This document shows positions 51,742 through 60,285 of a stretch of DNA of 64,000 nt, in pieces. The translations under genes and the position numbers were made by a program. The DNA is from JAAZKV01 sp041659525 (lineage in GTDB: Archaea; Iainarchaeota; Iainarchaeia; Iainarchaeales; JAAZKV01), in the NCBI GenBank assembly GCA_041659525.1, contig JBAZYC010000001.1:372001-436000 (forward strand). The letters run 5' to 3'. The notes beneath the pieces are model-generated. The model was given only the letters and a program-made list of their open reading frames with translations, was not told the DNA's origin and made no database searches. Numbering within the stretch: position 1 is the first letter of the stretch; the number at the start of each line of letters is the position of its first letter.

Positions 51742-52158
51742 TTATTTTGATTCATTTATTGATTTTAGAATACTGCTTGAGCTTTGAACTTTTTCTCCGA
51801 GTCCATCAATAATTTTTATACCTAATTTTTTACAAACCGCTGATTCGGGTATCTCTCCAGCGAATCTGTCTCCGCCTTTTGCAAAAATAGTTGGTTTTAT
51901 TGTCTCAAGTGATTTGCAAACAGTTTTATCAGCATCAATACTCAAAAAAACTTCGTCCACGCATCTTAGTGCTTTAACAATCATCATTCTTTCTTCTTCA
52001 TTCATATAACTTTTTCCTTTTTTTATAGTAGCTTGCCTATCATTGTTAACAATTACAATTAATTTTGTTCCAAGTTTTTTTGCAAGTTCCAAGTACTCAA
52101 CGTGTCCTTTATGTAAAGGGTCGAAGTACCCTGATGCGCAAACAATAGTTTCAGCCAT
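51742..52158 (-). CDS. Cytidylyltransferase-like nucleotidyltransferase
   Basis: The 138-residue protein has the HxGH-type nucleotidyltransferase fold: SGYFDPLHKGHVEYLELAKK (HKGH), NDRQATIKKGKSYMNEEERM, then AKGGDRF and VQSSSSILKSI in place of the ISSTxI motif. Relatives include glycerol-3-phosphate cytidylyltransferases, the RfaE nucleotidyl domain and archaeal FAD synthetase RibL. An FAD-synthetase-like role would suit a neighbourhood with UbiX (FMN dependent), but size and motif do not decide. It lies just after the isopentenyl phosphate kinase gene. Confidence 0.75.
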   Translation of the reverse strand: MAETIVCASGYFDPLHKGHVEYLELAKKLGTKLIVIVNNDRQATIKKGKSYMNEEERMMIVKALRCVDEVFLSIDADKTVCKSLETIKPTIFAKGGDRFAGEIPESAVCKKLGIKIIDGLGEKVQSSSSILKSINESK

Positions 52159-52207
52159 TTTTTCACCATTTGTAAATTATTTTTGTTTTTCACAAACTTA
52201 TTCGTGT

Positions 52208-53008
52208 TTACAAAGTTATCTTTGTGCACTTTATTTTTTTTCCAACTAATGTTTTGTATAAATTGTCTTTTGTAAATAAATTAAATATTTCTGCAGGGGT
52301 TCCGTTTAATTGTTCTGATAGTTGGGTTAGTTTTCCTTTCATTCCACCAGTTACATCCACTGATTTTGATTCACCAACTTTTTCTAATATCTTTGGAACA
52401 TTTTCTTTTGTTATTTCTTCTATTAATTCAGCTTTAGAATCAGCTTTCGGATCCGCTGTATAAATTCCATCAACATCTGTCCCCATTATTACTTTTTTTG
52501 GTTTTAATTGTTTAGCTAGTTGAGCAATTACTTTGTCTCCGCTCATTACACTCCATTTGAATGATTTGTCTTTAACCATTGTCCCAGTTGTAACAGGAAT
52601 AAATCCCTCTTTAATAGCAAGTAAATATTCTTCTGTTTCAAACGAAATTACTTTTTTACTATCTTGTTTGCAAACCTCATATCCAGGAATTAGTTTTGCT
52701 TTTAATCCAACTTTTTCGAGTGCACTAACTGTTTCTTCTCCAACAAAGTTGCAATCCTTAATTGTAATTTCTGTTCCTTTTTCTTGTTCTTTTGTTTTTA
52801 TTCCGTTGTTCAAATCGTACTTTATTACATTCGTGTGACCAAACGGACCTGCTCCGCAGACTACAATTAGCTTCAGTTTTTTTTCTTTTACAGCGAGAGC
52901 AATTTCTTTAGCAGATTCATTTAAGACATCATAATTCATTTCGAATTTGTTATCCGCTTTTTTGGTTATTGAAGAACCGCCGAGTTTTATTACAATTAAG
53001 TCTTCCAT
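52208..53008 (-). CDS. ipk: Isopentenyl phosphate kinase
   Basis: IPK phosphorylates isopentenyl phosphate to isopentenyl diphosphate, the last step of the archaeal mevalonate route. The 266-residue amino-acid-kinase-fold protein has IVIKLGGSSITKK (5-17), CGAGPFGHTNV with the conserved His that marks IPK, GTMVKDKSFKWSVMSGD and MGTDVDGIYTADPK, then VDVTGGMKGK. It lies 44 nt after the small phosphomevalonate dehydratase subunit gene, in pathway order. Confidence 0.93.
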   Translation of the reverse strand: MEDLIVIKLGGSSITKKADNKFEMNYDVLNESAKEIALAVKEKKLKLIVVCGAGPFGHTNVIKYDLNNGIKTKEQEKGTEITIKDCNFVGEETVSALEKVGLKAKLIPGYEVCKQDSKKVISFETEEYLLAIKEGFIPVTTGTMVKDKSFKWSVMSGDKVIAQLAKQLKPKKVIMGTDVDGIYTADPKADSKAELIEEITKENVPKILEKVGESKSVDVTGGMKGKLTQLSEQLNGTPAEIFNLFTKDNLYKTLVGKKIKCTKITL

Positions 53009-53052
53009 TTCTAGTTCACCAAGGCAACTTAACCTAAATTTTGTTTTGCATT

Positions 53053-53448
53053 TTAGTTTATCAAAACTTTTCCAACTAATGCGTCCACACTGACTTTGTC
53101 CCCGTTTTTTATTTTTGAAATTTCTATTTTATCTACGCAAGGGATTTCCGAAATAATTGCCCCTACTGCCACAATTGTTTCGCATTCAGAATTAATTAAA
53201 GCTAAGGGTGCTGTTCCTTGTTTTTTCATTCGGTAAAGTGCATAACTTCCAACAGTGGATCCTTTTCCTTGTGGAAAAACTAATATTTTTCCGCTAATGC
53301 TTTTTCCTTCTAGTTCGTGTCCTTTTTCAGTTACTATTCCTGTTTGGGTATCTACCCCTCCAAAGAAAGAGAGTCCTTGGGTGGTTATTAGTGCTTCTCC
53401 TTTTGCTATTCCTGGAGAAATTTTTCTTCCAACTAGTTCAGTAGTCAT
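53053..53448 (-). CDS. Phosphomevalonate dehydratase, small subunit (DUF126)
   Basis: This subunit forms the swivel domain of mevalonate 5-phosphate dehydratase, which makes trans-anhydromevalonate phosphate. The 131-residue product has ISPGIAKGEALITTQGLSFF, ILVFPQGKGSTVGSYALYRM (with the conserved Ser) and NSECETIVAVGAIISEIPCV. Its start overlaps the end of the large-subunit gene by 4 nt, typical of coupled subunits. GAGGTGAAAG stands before the ATG. Confidence 0.92.
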   Translation of the reverse strand: MTTELVGRKISPGIAKGEALITTQGLSFFGGVDTQTGIVTEKGHELEGKSISGKILVFPQGKGSTVGSYALYRMKKQGTAPLALINSECETIVAVGAIISEIPCVDKIEISKIKNGDKVSVDALVGKVLIN

Positions 53449-54653
53449 TCTTTCACCTCATTAGTTTTATTTACTATTGGAGCTTTGCATGCTTCTTCAA
53501 CCAATTTTTCTATTGGCAAAATTTTTGTTTTTGATTGATTTTTTGAATAAGCATAGTAGCATCCTTTTGCTGAATCTGTTGCAAGGCATTTGAATCTTCC
53601 TTTAATTGGTGCAACTACGCAGCAAGTGTCTGCAGCGAATTTTGCTCCAGCTTCTTCTATTACTTTAGAGTAACCTGCCGAGTCAGCTATTTTTTTTGTT
53701 GGTCTTGCAGTAGTAATCCAAAATTCTTTTTTGACTTTTTTTCCTTTTAATAGTTCTGCTAGTTTTGCTATTTCATTTATACTTGCGTGAGGACAACCTA
53801 CACTTACGAAATCAACTTCGCAGTCCATATTCATTTCATTTAATGCTTTTTGAATATCTTCTTTGGTTACAACTAATTCTTCTTTAGGAGTAGGAGTTTT
53901 GTTTGGAGTGATTCCTTTTATGTGAAATATTCCTGCTCCTCCATAAGTTGCAATACTTGCTGAAAAAGATTTTAGTTCTTCAATAGTTGCTTCTTTTATT
54001 CCAATTATTAATACAGGTTTTGCTTTTACTTTTTCCCCTATTACTTTTCCTAGTGCTCCAAATTCGCTTGTTCCTTTTATTTTTGCTTTTAGTTTTACTT
54101 TTACTTTAGCAATTCTGTTTTCTTCTAAGTGTAATCCATATTCAGGTGTTTTTCCTGTTAAAGCGCTAGCAAGTGCACTAGGCCCGCCCTCTCTGTTTGT
54201 TTTTGCTCCTAAAACTGAGTTAGCATAAGCTACTGCGCTGCTTTCACTCCAAGCAATGTGTTGCCCAAAGTGTGGATTGTTTCCAATTAAATAAGGAGTA
54301 CAAGTACAAGTAGGTAGTATTCCCATTTTTGAAAATGCTTCTATTACTAGTTTTTGTTTTACTGCAAAATCTTCTGGTATTCCTAGTGCTTGGTAATTTC
54401 CCATGTCCATTCCTGCAGGGTTTAAAGTTGTAAGTACTTTTACTTTTCCATCTTTTGCAAGTTCGGAAAGAAAATCAAGTCCGGCGTCTCCTAAATTATC
54501 ATAACTTACTCCTGCAACTTGTACACTTGTTACATCAATTAGTTTTTTTGCTCCGTAAATTTCTCCGAGTGCAACAAGGATATTCATTGATTTTTTTACA
54601 GCGTTCCCAAACTTTCCATCAAGCATTTGTTGTTCTTGTTTAGTCAAATCCAT
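53445..54653 (-). CDS. Phosphomevalonate dehydratase, large subunit (aconitase X)
   Basis: This iron-sulfur subunit of the archaeal aconitase-X family catalyses dehydration of mevalonate 5-phosphate. The 402-residue protein begins LTKQEQQMLDGKFGNAVKKS, and shows TLNPAGMDMGNYQALGIPED, CTCTPYLIGNNP (cluster-region cysteines), AWSESSAVAYANSVLGAKTN, FVSVGCPHASINEI and ADTCCVVAPIKGRF, all family blocks. Cysteines in CTCTP, VGCPH and DTCCV are candidate cluster ligands. It is followed by its small subunit with a 4-nt overlap. Confidence 0.93.
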   Translation of the reverse strand: MDLTKQEQQMLDGKFGNAVKKSMNILVALGEIYGAKKLIDVTSVQVAGVSYDNLGDAGLDFLSELAKDGKVKVLTTLNPAGMDMGNYQALGIPEDFAVKQKLVIEAFSKMGILPTCTCTPYLIGNNPHFGQHIAWSESSAVAYANSVLGAKTNREGGPSALASALTGKTPEYGLHLEENRIAKVKVKLKAKIKGTSEFGALGKVIGEKVKAKPVLIIGIKEATIEELKSFSASIATYGGAGIFHIKGITPNKTPTPKEELVVTKEDIQKALNEMNMDCEVDFVSVGCPHASINEIAKLAELLKGKKVKKEFWITTARPTKKIADSAGYSKVIEEAGAKFAADTCCVVAPIKGRFKCLATDSAKGCYYAYSKNQSKTKILPIEKLVEEACKAPIVNKTNEVKE

Positions 54654-54655
54654 TT

Positions 54656-55465
54656 TTATCGCCTCAAAACTCTTCCAACTTTTCTTAATAATAATTTTCT
54701 AGTTTTTTTTCTTTTTAATGAAATTATTCCCGGTATTTTTTGCATTCTTGCTTCTTTTAGGTGCATTGGCATAGTATAACCTGCTCTTGCAAATAATCCT
54801 TTAGCTCCCATCGCCCTAACCGCTTTTACCTCTCCAAGTGCGTCATCTAAAAGCATTATTCGATTTAACGGAGTTTTAGTAATTTTTGAAATCTCTATTA
54901 AGTGATTTGTTTTTTTTCCGCCAAGATCATCTTTTGAAAATACTCTGTCTGGAGAAATTTTTATTCCATAAGCACCCAATATTTCTAAAGTAGATTTTTT
55001 GTCTCTTCCTGTGGAAATAAATGTATCGTGTTTTTGCATTATTTTTCTAACCGCTTCTATTGCCCCAGGCATTGGCTTATTTGATTTTACCCAAGCGCTT
55101 TTATCACGAGCGATTGTTTCGTTTCTTGAACCAATGTAGGCTTCTCTAAAACCAGTTGATTGTTGAGAAAATCTTTTTATTGATTCATTAAATTGGCTTT
55201 GAGTTACTTTTGAAAAATCTATTTTTCCTCCTGTTTGCTCAATTAATTTAAGTACAGTGAAATAATTTGTCGGGTCACTTCCAATTAATGGTCTTGCTAC
55301 TTTGAATTTTGCTTCAATTTCTTTTGTTGCTGGAATTTTTCCACCAAGTTTTTGATAAGCATTAATTGCGTGTGGAAAATTTTCTGCAACACTATCAGTA
55401 ATTACCCCATCAACATCAAGGACAACTACTCCTCTTGAAGCTTTTGTTGGTTTTGAATTTGCCAT
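54656..55465 (-). CDS. HAD-superfamily phosphatase in the mevalonate cluster
   Basis: The 269-residue protein has a full set of HAD motifs: VVLDVDGVITDS (motif I, nucleophile Asp and acid Asp), FISTGRDKKS (motif II, Thr), a Lys in DDLGGKK (motif III) and MLLDDALGEVKAVRAMGA (motif IV). A helical cap lies between motifs I and II. The basic tail (KRKKTRKLLLRKVGRVLRR) is unusual and may bind membrane or nucleic acid. It is wedged between the UbiD-type decarboxylase and the dehydratase large subunit, 2 nt from the latter, so a role in isoprenoid phosphate metabolism is suspected but not shown. ATG 55465 is chosen for its GTTGAT element. Confidence 0.8.
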   Translation of the reverse strand: MANSKPTKASRGVVVLDVDGVITDSVAENFPHAINAYQKLGGKIPATKEIEAKFKVARPLIGSDPTNYFTVLKLIEQTGGKIDFSKVTQSQFNESIKRFSQQSTGFREAYIGSRNETIARDKSAWVKSNKPMPGAIEAVRKIMQKHDTFISTGRDKKSTLEILGAYGIKISPDRVFSKDDLGGKKTNHLIEISKITKTPLNRIMLLDDALGEVKAVRAMGAKGLFARAGYTMPMHLKEARMQKIPGIISLKRKKTRKLLLRKVGRVLRR

Positions 55466-55483
55466 AACATCAACCATTTCATT

Positions 55484-56758
55484 TCACAAATATTTCTTTA
55501 TACCAAATTCGGGGAATTTTGTTCTTGACATTTTTGAAACTTTTTCTAGTCTCATTGTCAAGTCAAATCCTGCTTTAGCAGTTTCTCTTGTTATTTGATC
55601 TGCACTTGCATCAAGAGAGGATCCTTTTTGTTTTGTAAAAACGTAGAGGTTCTTATCGGCTTGGAATCTTGTAGCCATTGCCCATTCTACTTCTAATGGA
55701 TCATAAATATTTATGTCTTTATCAACAACAAAGAAGTGCTTTCCTGAAGTGTGCCCTTTCATTGCTGCATCAATTGCTTTTTTTCCATCTTCTTCATTTT
55801 GTTTATTTATTTTTACTAGTACGTGGAACCATGAGCTTCCGCCAGGATTAACACTTACATCAATTACATCTACCCCTGCTTTTTTTACTTCATCAAAAAC
55901 AGTAGGTTCTCTTGGCATCCCCATTAGGATTTTGTGTTCAAATCCTCCTGGTAAGAGTGCGTGGTAAATATAGTTTGGCCGTACATAAACTTTTTCCACA
56001 GTGAAAACTGGTTCTTGTCTAATAATGTCGCTTGTTCCAGTTAAATCCACAAATGGTCCTTCTGTGTGTTTTTCGTTTAATGATAACTTTCCTTCCATTA
56101 TTATTTCGGCATCAGCAGGAAGTATTGCATCAAATGTTTTTGCTTTTATTACTTCAATTGGTTTAATTGAATTAGCTATTTCAAGTTCGTTTAATCCTAA
56201 TTTTGGGGCCATTGCAGCAGCAAGAGCAGTTTCGCCCCCTATTCCAATACAATAAGCAGCTCTTAGTTCTCCATTATTTTTTTTCAATAATTCCATTGTA
56301 TTTCTTTCAAGTATTCTTAATGCGATTTTATTTTTTCCAATTATCATTCCTCTATGGTAACAAACGTTTTGCCCAACACTAGGGTCTTTTACTATTATTA
56401 TCCCGCTTGAAATGTAAGCGCCCCCATCTTTTTCAGTGTGAGTCAGGATTGGTAATTTTTCTAAATCAACTTCTATTTCAGAGTGATCGGTTTTAGTAAC
56501 TTCTTTTGGTTTTGTTGGATTGTTTAGAGCTTTAGTCATTATTGGAACTAAATCTTTTACTTCACAACCAAGATATTTTGCTACTTTTTCTTTTGAAGCA
56601 AATACGTTTGCAGCTATTTTATTTTGTGATTCTTTAATACTCTCAAACATTATACTCTTATCGCCTGCAGAGTAAATTATTCCGCTTACTTCCAAATTCT
56701 TTGAAACTGGTTTTTTTATAGTATAATCAGTTTTTTGTACAAATTCTCTAAAACTCAT
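55484..56758 (-). CDS. Anhydromevalonate phosphate decarboxylase (UbiD family)
   Basis: UbiD-family enzymes use prenylated FMN to decarboxylate unsaturated acids; the archaeal form converts trans-anhydromevalonate phosphate to isopentenyl phosphate. The 424-residue protein contains VGQNVCYHRGMIIGKNKIAL, IGIGGETALAAAMAPKLGLN, NEKHTEGPFVDLTGTSDIIR (with the acidic active-site residues), HALLPGGFEHKILMGMPREP, VSVNPGGSSWFHVLVKI and a C-terminal RFQADKNLYVFTKQKGSSLD. The neighbours make the mevalonate function more likely than ubiquinone or aromatic acid decarboxylation. ATG 56758 follows GGTGATTCT. Confidence 0.92.
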   Translation of the reverse strand: MSFREFVQKTDYTIKKPVSKNLEVSGIIYSAGDKSIMFESIKESQNKIAANVFASKEKVAKYLGCEVKDLVPIMTKALNNPTKPKEVTKTDHSEIEVDLEKLPILTHTEKDGGAYISSGIIIVKDPSVGQNVCYHRGMIIGKNKIALRILERNTMELLKKNNGELRAAYCIGIGGETALAAAMAPKLGLNELEIANSIKPIEVIKAKTFDAILPADAEIIMEGKLSLNEKHTEGPFVDLTGTSDIIRQEPVFTVEKVYVRPNYIYHALLPGGFEHKILMGMPREPTVFDEVKKAGVDVIDVSVNPGGSSWFHVLVKINKQNEEDGKKAIDAAMKGHTSGKHFFVVDKDINIYDPLEVEWAMATRFQADKNLYVFTKQKGSSLDASADQITRETAKAGFDLTMRLEKVSKMSRTKFPEFGIKKYL

Positions 56759-56768
56759 AGAATCACCT

Positions 56769-57326
56769 TTATTTGCTCTTCCAGCGTACAAATTTCGTAT
56801 TAGAAACTCCTAATAAGTCTAACGCTTTGCCCACAATAAAATCTTCTAAGTCAGCTATTTTCTTTGGTTTGTGGTAAAACGCTGGGCTCAGAGGAAATAT
56901 AATTGCTCCATAAACGCTTAGTTTCCAAAGGTTTTCAAGCACTGGTCCACTAAGAGGGGTCTCTCTTACCCCTATTACTAATTTGTTTTTTGTTTTTAGC
57001 ATATTATCTGCGCACCTTGTAATCAAACTTGAGGTGTGAGCGTGGAGTATTTCTGAAACTGTTTTTATTGAAGCTGGAATTATTATCATCCCGTCTACTA
57101 AAAAAGAGCTTGAGGAAATACTTGCAGCTAAATCATTGTTTGAGTAGGATTTTGTTGCAAGTTTTTTTAACTCAGAAACTTTTTTGTTTGTTTCTTCTTT
57201 TAGAACTTCACTAGCCCAATCACTTACAATCAAGTGTACTTCTATTTTTTGTTTTTTTAGTTCACGAAGTAGTGCTAAAGCGTAATTTGTTCCGCTTGCT
57301 CCAGTTACAGCTACAATTATTTTCAC
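56769..57326 (-). CDS. ubiX: UbiX flavin prenyltransferase
   Basis: UbiX makes prenylated FMN from FMN and dimethylallyl phosphate, the cofactor of UbiD enzymes. The 185-residue protein begins with GTG (preceded by GAGGG) and has VAVTGASGTNYALALLRELK, IPASIKTVSEILHAHTSSLI and GVRETPLSGPVLENLWKLS, typical of the family, and FPLSPAFYHKP near the C-terminus. It lies 10 nt upstream of its partner ubiD-type gene. Confidence 0.94.
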   Translation of the reverse strand: MKIIVAVTGASGTNYALALLRELKKQKIEVHLIVSDWASEVLKEETNKKVSELKKLATKSYSNNDLAASISSSSFLVDGMIIIPASIKTVSEILHAHTSSLITRCADNMLKTKNKLVIGVRETPLSGPVLENLWKLSVYGAIIFPLSPAFYHKPKKIADLEDFIVGKALDLLGVSNTKFVRWKSK

Positions 57327-57362
57327 AAAATTCCCTCTTCATCAGTCTTGAATTAGTTGTCT

Positions 57363-58307
57363 TTATCCAACTACTGTCTTTATTGTTTTGTATCCTTTTG
57401 CTTCAATTGCGGCGGAAACTTTTTCTTGTAATTCTTTTCCAGGAGTTAAGCAAATTACAAGTCCCCCTCGGCCGGTGCCTGTTAGTTTTGCCCCTAACGC
57501 CCCTGCTTTTTTTGCAGCAGAAATTATTTCTTCAAGTTCCTTACCTGAAACATTAATTTTTCTTAAAATATCCTGATTGTCATCCATAAGTTGCCCTAGG
57601 ATTTGTAATTTATTTTCTTTAATTGCTCTCACTGCTTTTTTTTCAAGTGTTTCATATTCTTCAAATATTTTTTTCATAACTTGGGGGCTCTCTTCTTTTA
57701 ACTTTTTTACATCCCCTACCACTTCTTTTGTAAGAGCTGTTTTTCCAGAGTTTCCTAAAACTATTTCTATTGGTTTTTTTATTTTCAAAACTTCAATTTT
57801 GTTCTCTCCGCCAGAAAGATTTTTTTTAAATAATAAGAATCCGCCAAATGTCGCAGCAGTGTTATCTATTCCACTAGGTGTGCCACTCCCAGCTGTTTCT
57901 CCTTCAAATGCTACTTTGTTTATTGCGCTATCATCTAAATTTAATTTGTATTCTTCGTTAATCGCACGCGCAATTGCTACTGCACAAGCAGCACTAGCCC
58001 CAATTCCAGATGCTGGAACTAAATCTCCTGCCAGCGTAATTTGCACTCTTTCTTTTACCTGTAAATATTCAAGTACGCGAGTAATTAGTGCAGTGTATTC
58101 TCCTTTTTTTTCTTCTTTGTATCCAGGAGTGGCTGGTCTATTATCAATTAAATCATAACCCTTCTCGCCCTTTAGGGTCTCGCCAGAGATTTTTTTTACT
58201 TCAGCAGTGGTAACTTGACCTAAAGCGCAAGGGACCCCTTCAAGTCCATAAACAACAAAGTGTTCTCCAAAAAGTATTGTTTTTCCAAACCCTTTTCCTT
58301 TACCCAT
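57363..58307 (-). CDS. mvk: Mevalonate kinase (GHMP kinase 1)
   Basis: Mevalonate kinase makes mevalonate 5-phosphate, the substrate of phosphomevalonate dehydratase. The 314-residue GHMP-family protein has KTILFGEHFVVYG (9-21), the ATP loop PASGIGASAACAVAIARA (98-115), GTPSGIDNTAATFGG (142-156) with the catalytic Asp, and motif III GAKLTGTGRGGLVICL, in which the usual GAGGGG reads GTGRGG. The ATG 58307 (GAGGGGGAGAAAA upstream) is chosen over an upstream TTG. It lies 40 nt after a second GHMP kinase gene. Confidence 0.9.
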   Translation of the reverse strand: MGKGKGFGKTILFGEHFVVYGLEGVPCALGQVTTAEVKKISGETLKGEKGYDLIDNRPATPGYKEEKKGEYTALITRVLEYLQVKERVQITLAGDLVPASGIGASAACAVAIARAINEEYKLNLDDSAINKVAFEGETAGSGTPSGIDNTAATFGGFLLFKKNLSGGENKIEVLKIKKPIEIVLGNSGKTALTKEVVGDVKKLKEESPQVMKKIFEEYETLEKKAVRAIKENKLQILGQLMDDNQDILRKINVSGKELEEIISAAKKAGALGAKLTGTGRGGLVICLTPGKELQEKVSAAIEAKGYKTIKTVVG

Positions 58308-58346
58308 TTTTCTCCCCCTCAAATATTTACTTTATTTACCAAATTA

Positions 58347-59333
58347 TTAACTTATTTTTGTTTTAACTGCTTTATAATTTCTAGAAGTAAAACTAGCTAT
58401 TAATTTTTCTTGTTGAACTTCGTTGTAACATAATACAATTATTTTTTCTCCATGGCTTTCACCTGTTATTTTTGCTCCTAGTGCTCCTCCAAAAGTAGCT
58501 ACTTTAATTATTTCATCAGTTTCTTTTGTAGAAACCCCTAATTGAGTAAGCAAAGCTTGGTTTTGATTCATTAATTTGCCAAGTGCTTCCAATCCCCCAT
58601 ATTGTATTTCTGTTTTTGCTTTTCCTACAATGGTTTTGTACTCAGCGCATAATTTATCAAATGCTTTTGGATCTTTTTCTTTTTGTTTTTTAATTAATTC
58701 AGAAGTTTCTTTACTTTTTTTTGCCCCACTATCTACGAGCAAACACAAAAGTGGTTTTCCACACTTTATTCTTCTTGCGCAATCTTTTTTTTCATTGCCT
58801 GCACTTTTAGTGCTTGCTCCTTTGGTTTCTGTTCCCTGATTTCCTTTTTCAAACCAAATTACTGAATCATAAGTTGCACAAGCAGTGTCCATTCCCGATG
58901 GATTTCCATGAATTACTTGTTCTGATTTGTGAGCAATTTCATTTATTTGATCATCTTTCAAATCTAAATCAAAAAGTTGGCTTATCACTCTTGCCATTGC
59001 TACTGCTAAAGCGGCTGAGTAACCTAATCCAATGCTCGGAGAAAAATTAGAATTAATCACTAATTTTATTCCAGCTAATTTTACAAATTTTTCTTCTTTG
59101 AACATCGCGTTAAGCATTTTGCATTTAATGTGTTCTGGAGTTTCTTTCATTGAAATTTTTTCACTAAATACTTTGTCATCAAAAATAACATCTTCACTAT
59201 CTTTTACTATTTCTCCTTTTACTTCCACAAATTTGTCAAGCCCAGTAGCAATTCCTGATAAATTGTATTCAGTAAAGTGTTCTCCAAAGAGAATTGCTTT
59301 AGCATATCCTTTTCCAACTGCATTTTTACCCAT
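58347..59333 (-). CDS. GHMP-family kinase 2, mevalonate-kinase-like paralogue
   Basis: This 328-residue protein resembles the downstream mevalonate kinase: KAILFGEHFTEYN, SPSIGLGYSAALAVAMARVI, HGNPSGMDTACATYDSV with the catalytic Asp, and GALGAKITGESHGEKIIV where motif III (normally GAGGGG) is degraded. An inserted hydrophilic loop (KGNQGTETKGASTKSAGN) and a CARRIKCGKP segment are extra. Tandem arrangement implies duplication. The changed motif suggests another phosphate acceptor, a weak kinase or a regulatory role. GTGAT lies 3 nt before its ATG. Confidence 0.82.
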   Translation of the reverse strand: MGKNAVGKGYAKAILFGEHFTEYNLSGIATGLDKFVEVKGEIVKDSEDVIFDDKVFSEKISMKETPEHIKCKMLNAMFKEEKFVKLAGIKLVINSNFSPSIGLGYSAALAVAMARVISQLFDLDLKDDQINEIAHKSEQVIHGNPSGMDTACATYDSVIWFEKGNQGTETKGASTKSAGNEKKDCARRIKCGKPLLCLLVDSGAKKSKETSELIKKQKEKDPKAFDKLCAEYKTIVGKAKTEIQYGGLEALGKLMNQNQALLTQLGVSTKETDEIIKVATFGGALGAKITGESHGEKIIVLCYNEVQQEKLIASFTSRNYKAVKTKIS

Positions 59334-59363
59334 AAAATCACTCGCCTTAAAAATAAATTAGAA

Positions 59364-60179
59364 CTAAACTAGTAATGTGTTAAACATTTGTTCTGCTTTT
59401 TGAGTTTCAATTACAAGTTCAAGTTTTTTCTGTTGTTGCTTTTGCTTATCAAAATAATCTATAACAAGCTTTTTTACTTTTGGATTTCCTTTAACATCAA
59501 AAATTGCTTTTCCAGTTAATTCCCCCGGATTAATTCTTAGGGGTTGATTTGTATTTTTATTAACTAGGGTCATTAATCTTGAACCAACATTTATTACAAA
59601 CATTTCTTCTTTACCACTTTGCGCTACTGTATACCCTACTTTTGCTTGTTTTAATAATTCACTAACATCAATTCTGGTTTTGAGTCTAAACTCTCTTTTT
59701 TGAATCATTGTTGAATCATTTATGTCCATTTTTGGTTTTCTAACTATATTTCCATTAAAACTTGTCATTATTAAATTTCCATGTTTATCAAAAGTCAACC
59801 ATTTTATTCCTTTATCTACAAGCCCTTGAATATTTGCTTTAAATTTAGGATCCATTCTTAGTTCTTCAAGGAGTAGATTTGATGCTGTTTTTAGAAGTGG
59901 TTTAAAATTTTTTCTCGCAGCTTGCCAATCAGTTATTGCTCTTACTCCAATTACACTAAAAAATATTCCAAAAGCACGTGAAATAGTTGGTTCTTTTTTA
60001 AAATCTTTTAATCTTTTTTTCAAAGCAAGAATTGGGGCTCTTTTTATTTCTTGCCTTGCTTGCTTTATTTGGTCAAGAACTTCTATTTCTATTTTTCCAT
60101 CTTCCCTAGCTCCAAATACCCCTTTTTTAGGCATTGATTTCCATCGCCCTAAAGTAAGTTTTATTTTTGAGTAAGCCAT
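59364..60179 (-). CDS. Basic protein inside the mevalonate cluster, unknown
   Basis: The 271-residue protein is Lys/Gln/Arg rich with no membrane helix of normal strength; one stretch (AFGIFFSVIGVRAITDW, about 73-89) is moderately hydrophobic. Later segments look beta-rich: WLTFDKHGNLIMTSFNGNIV and VAQSGKEEMFVINVGSRLMT. It ends in a Gln/Lys-rich helix (DKQKQQQKKLELVIETQKAE). No family recognised. It sits between the DUF35 protein and GHMP kinase 2 in the same direction, so co-transcription with the mevalonate genes is likely, yet no catalytic motif ties it to the pathway. Confidence 0.6.
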   Translation of the reverse strand: MAYSKIKLTLGRWKSMPKKGVFGAREDGKIEIEVLDQIKQARQEIKRAPILALKKRLKDFKKEPTISRAFGIFFSVIGVRAITDWQAARKNFKPLLKTASNLLLEELRMDPKFKANIQGLVDKGIKWLTFDKHGNLIMTSFNGNIVRKPKMDINDSTMIQKREFRLKTRIDVSELLKQAKVGYTVAQSGKEEMFVINVGSRLMTLVNKNTNQPLRINPGELTGKAIFDVKGNPKVKKLVIDYFDKQKQQQKKLELVIETQKAEQMFNTLLV

Positions 60180-60285
60180 TTTTTACCACTTATATTAAGT
60201 TTAGAGGTTAATAAAAACTGTTTCTACCCGCTCTTTTTTACATTAAAAAAGAGTTAACAAAAAAAGCTAAAATTAATTATTAGAA

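Noticed and set aside
57577..58158. 193-codon open frame antisense to mevalonate kinase
   Set aside because: Low-complexity Ser/Phe/Ile product that mirrors a clearly conserved gene; no ribosome-binding site.
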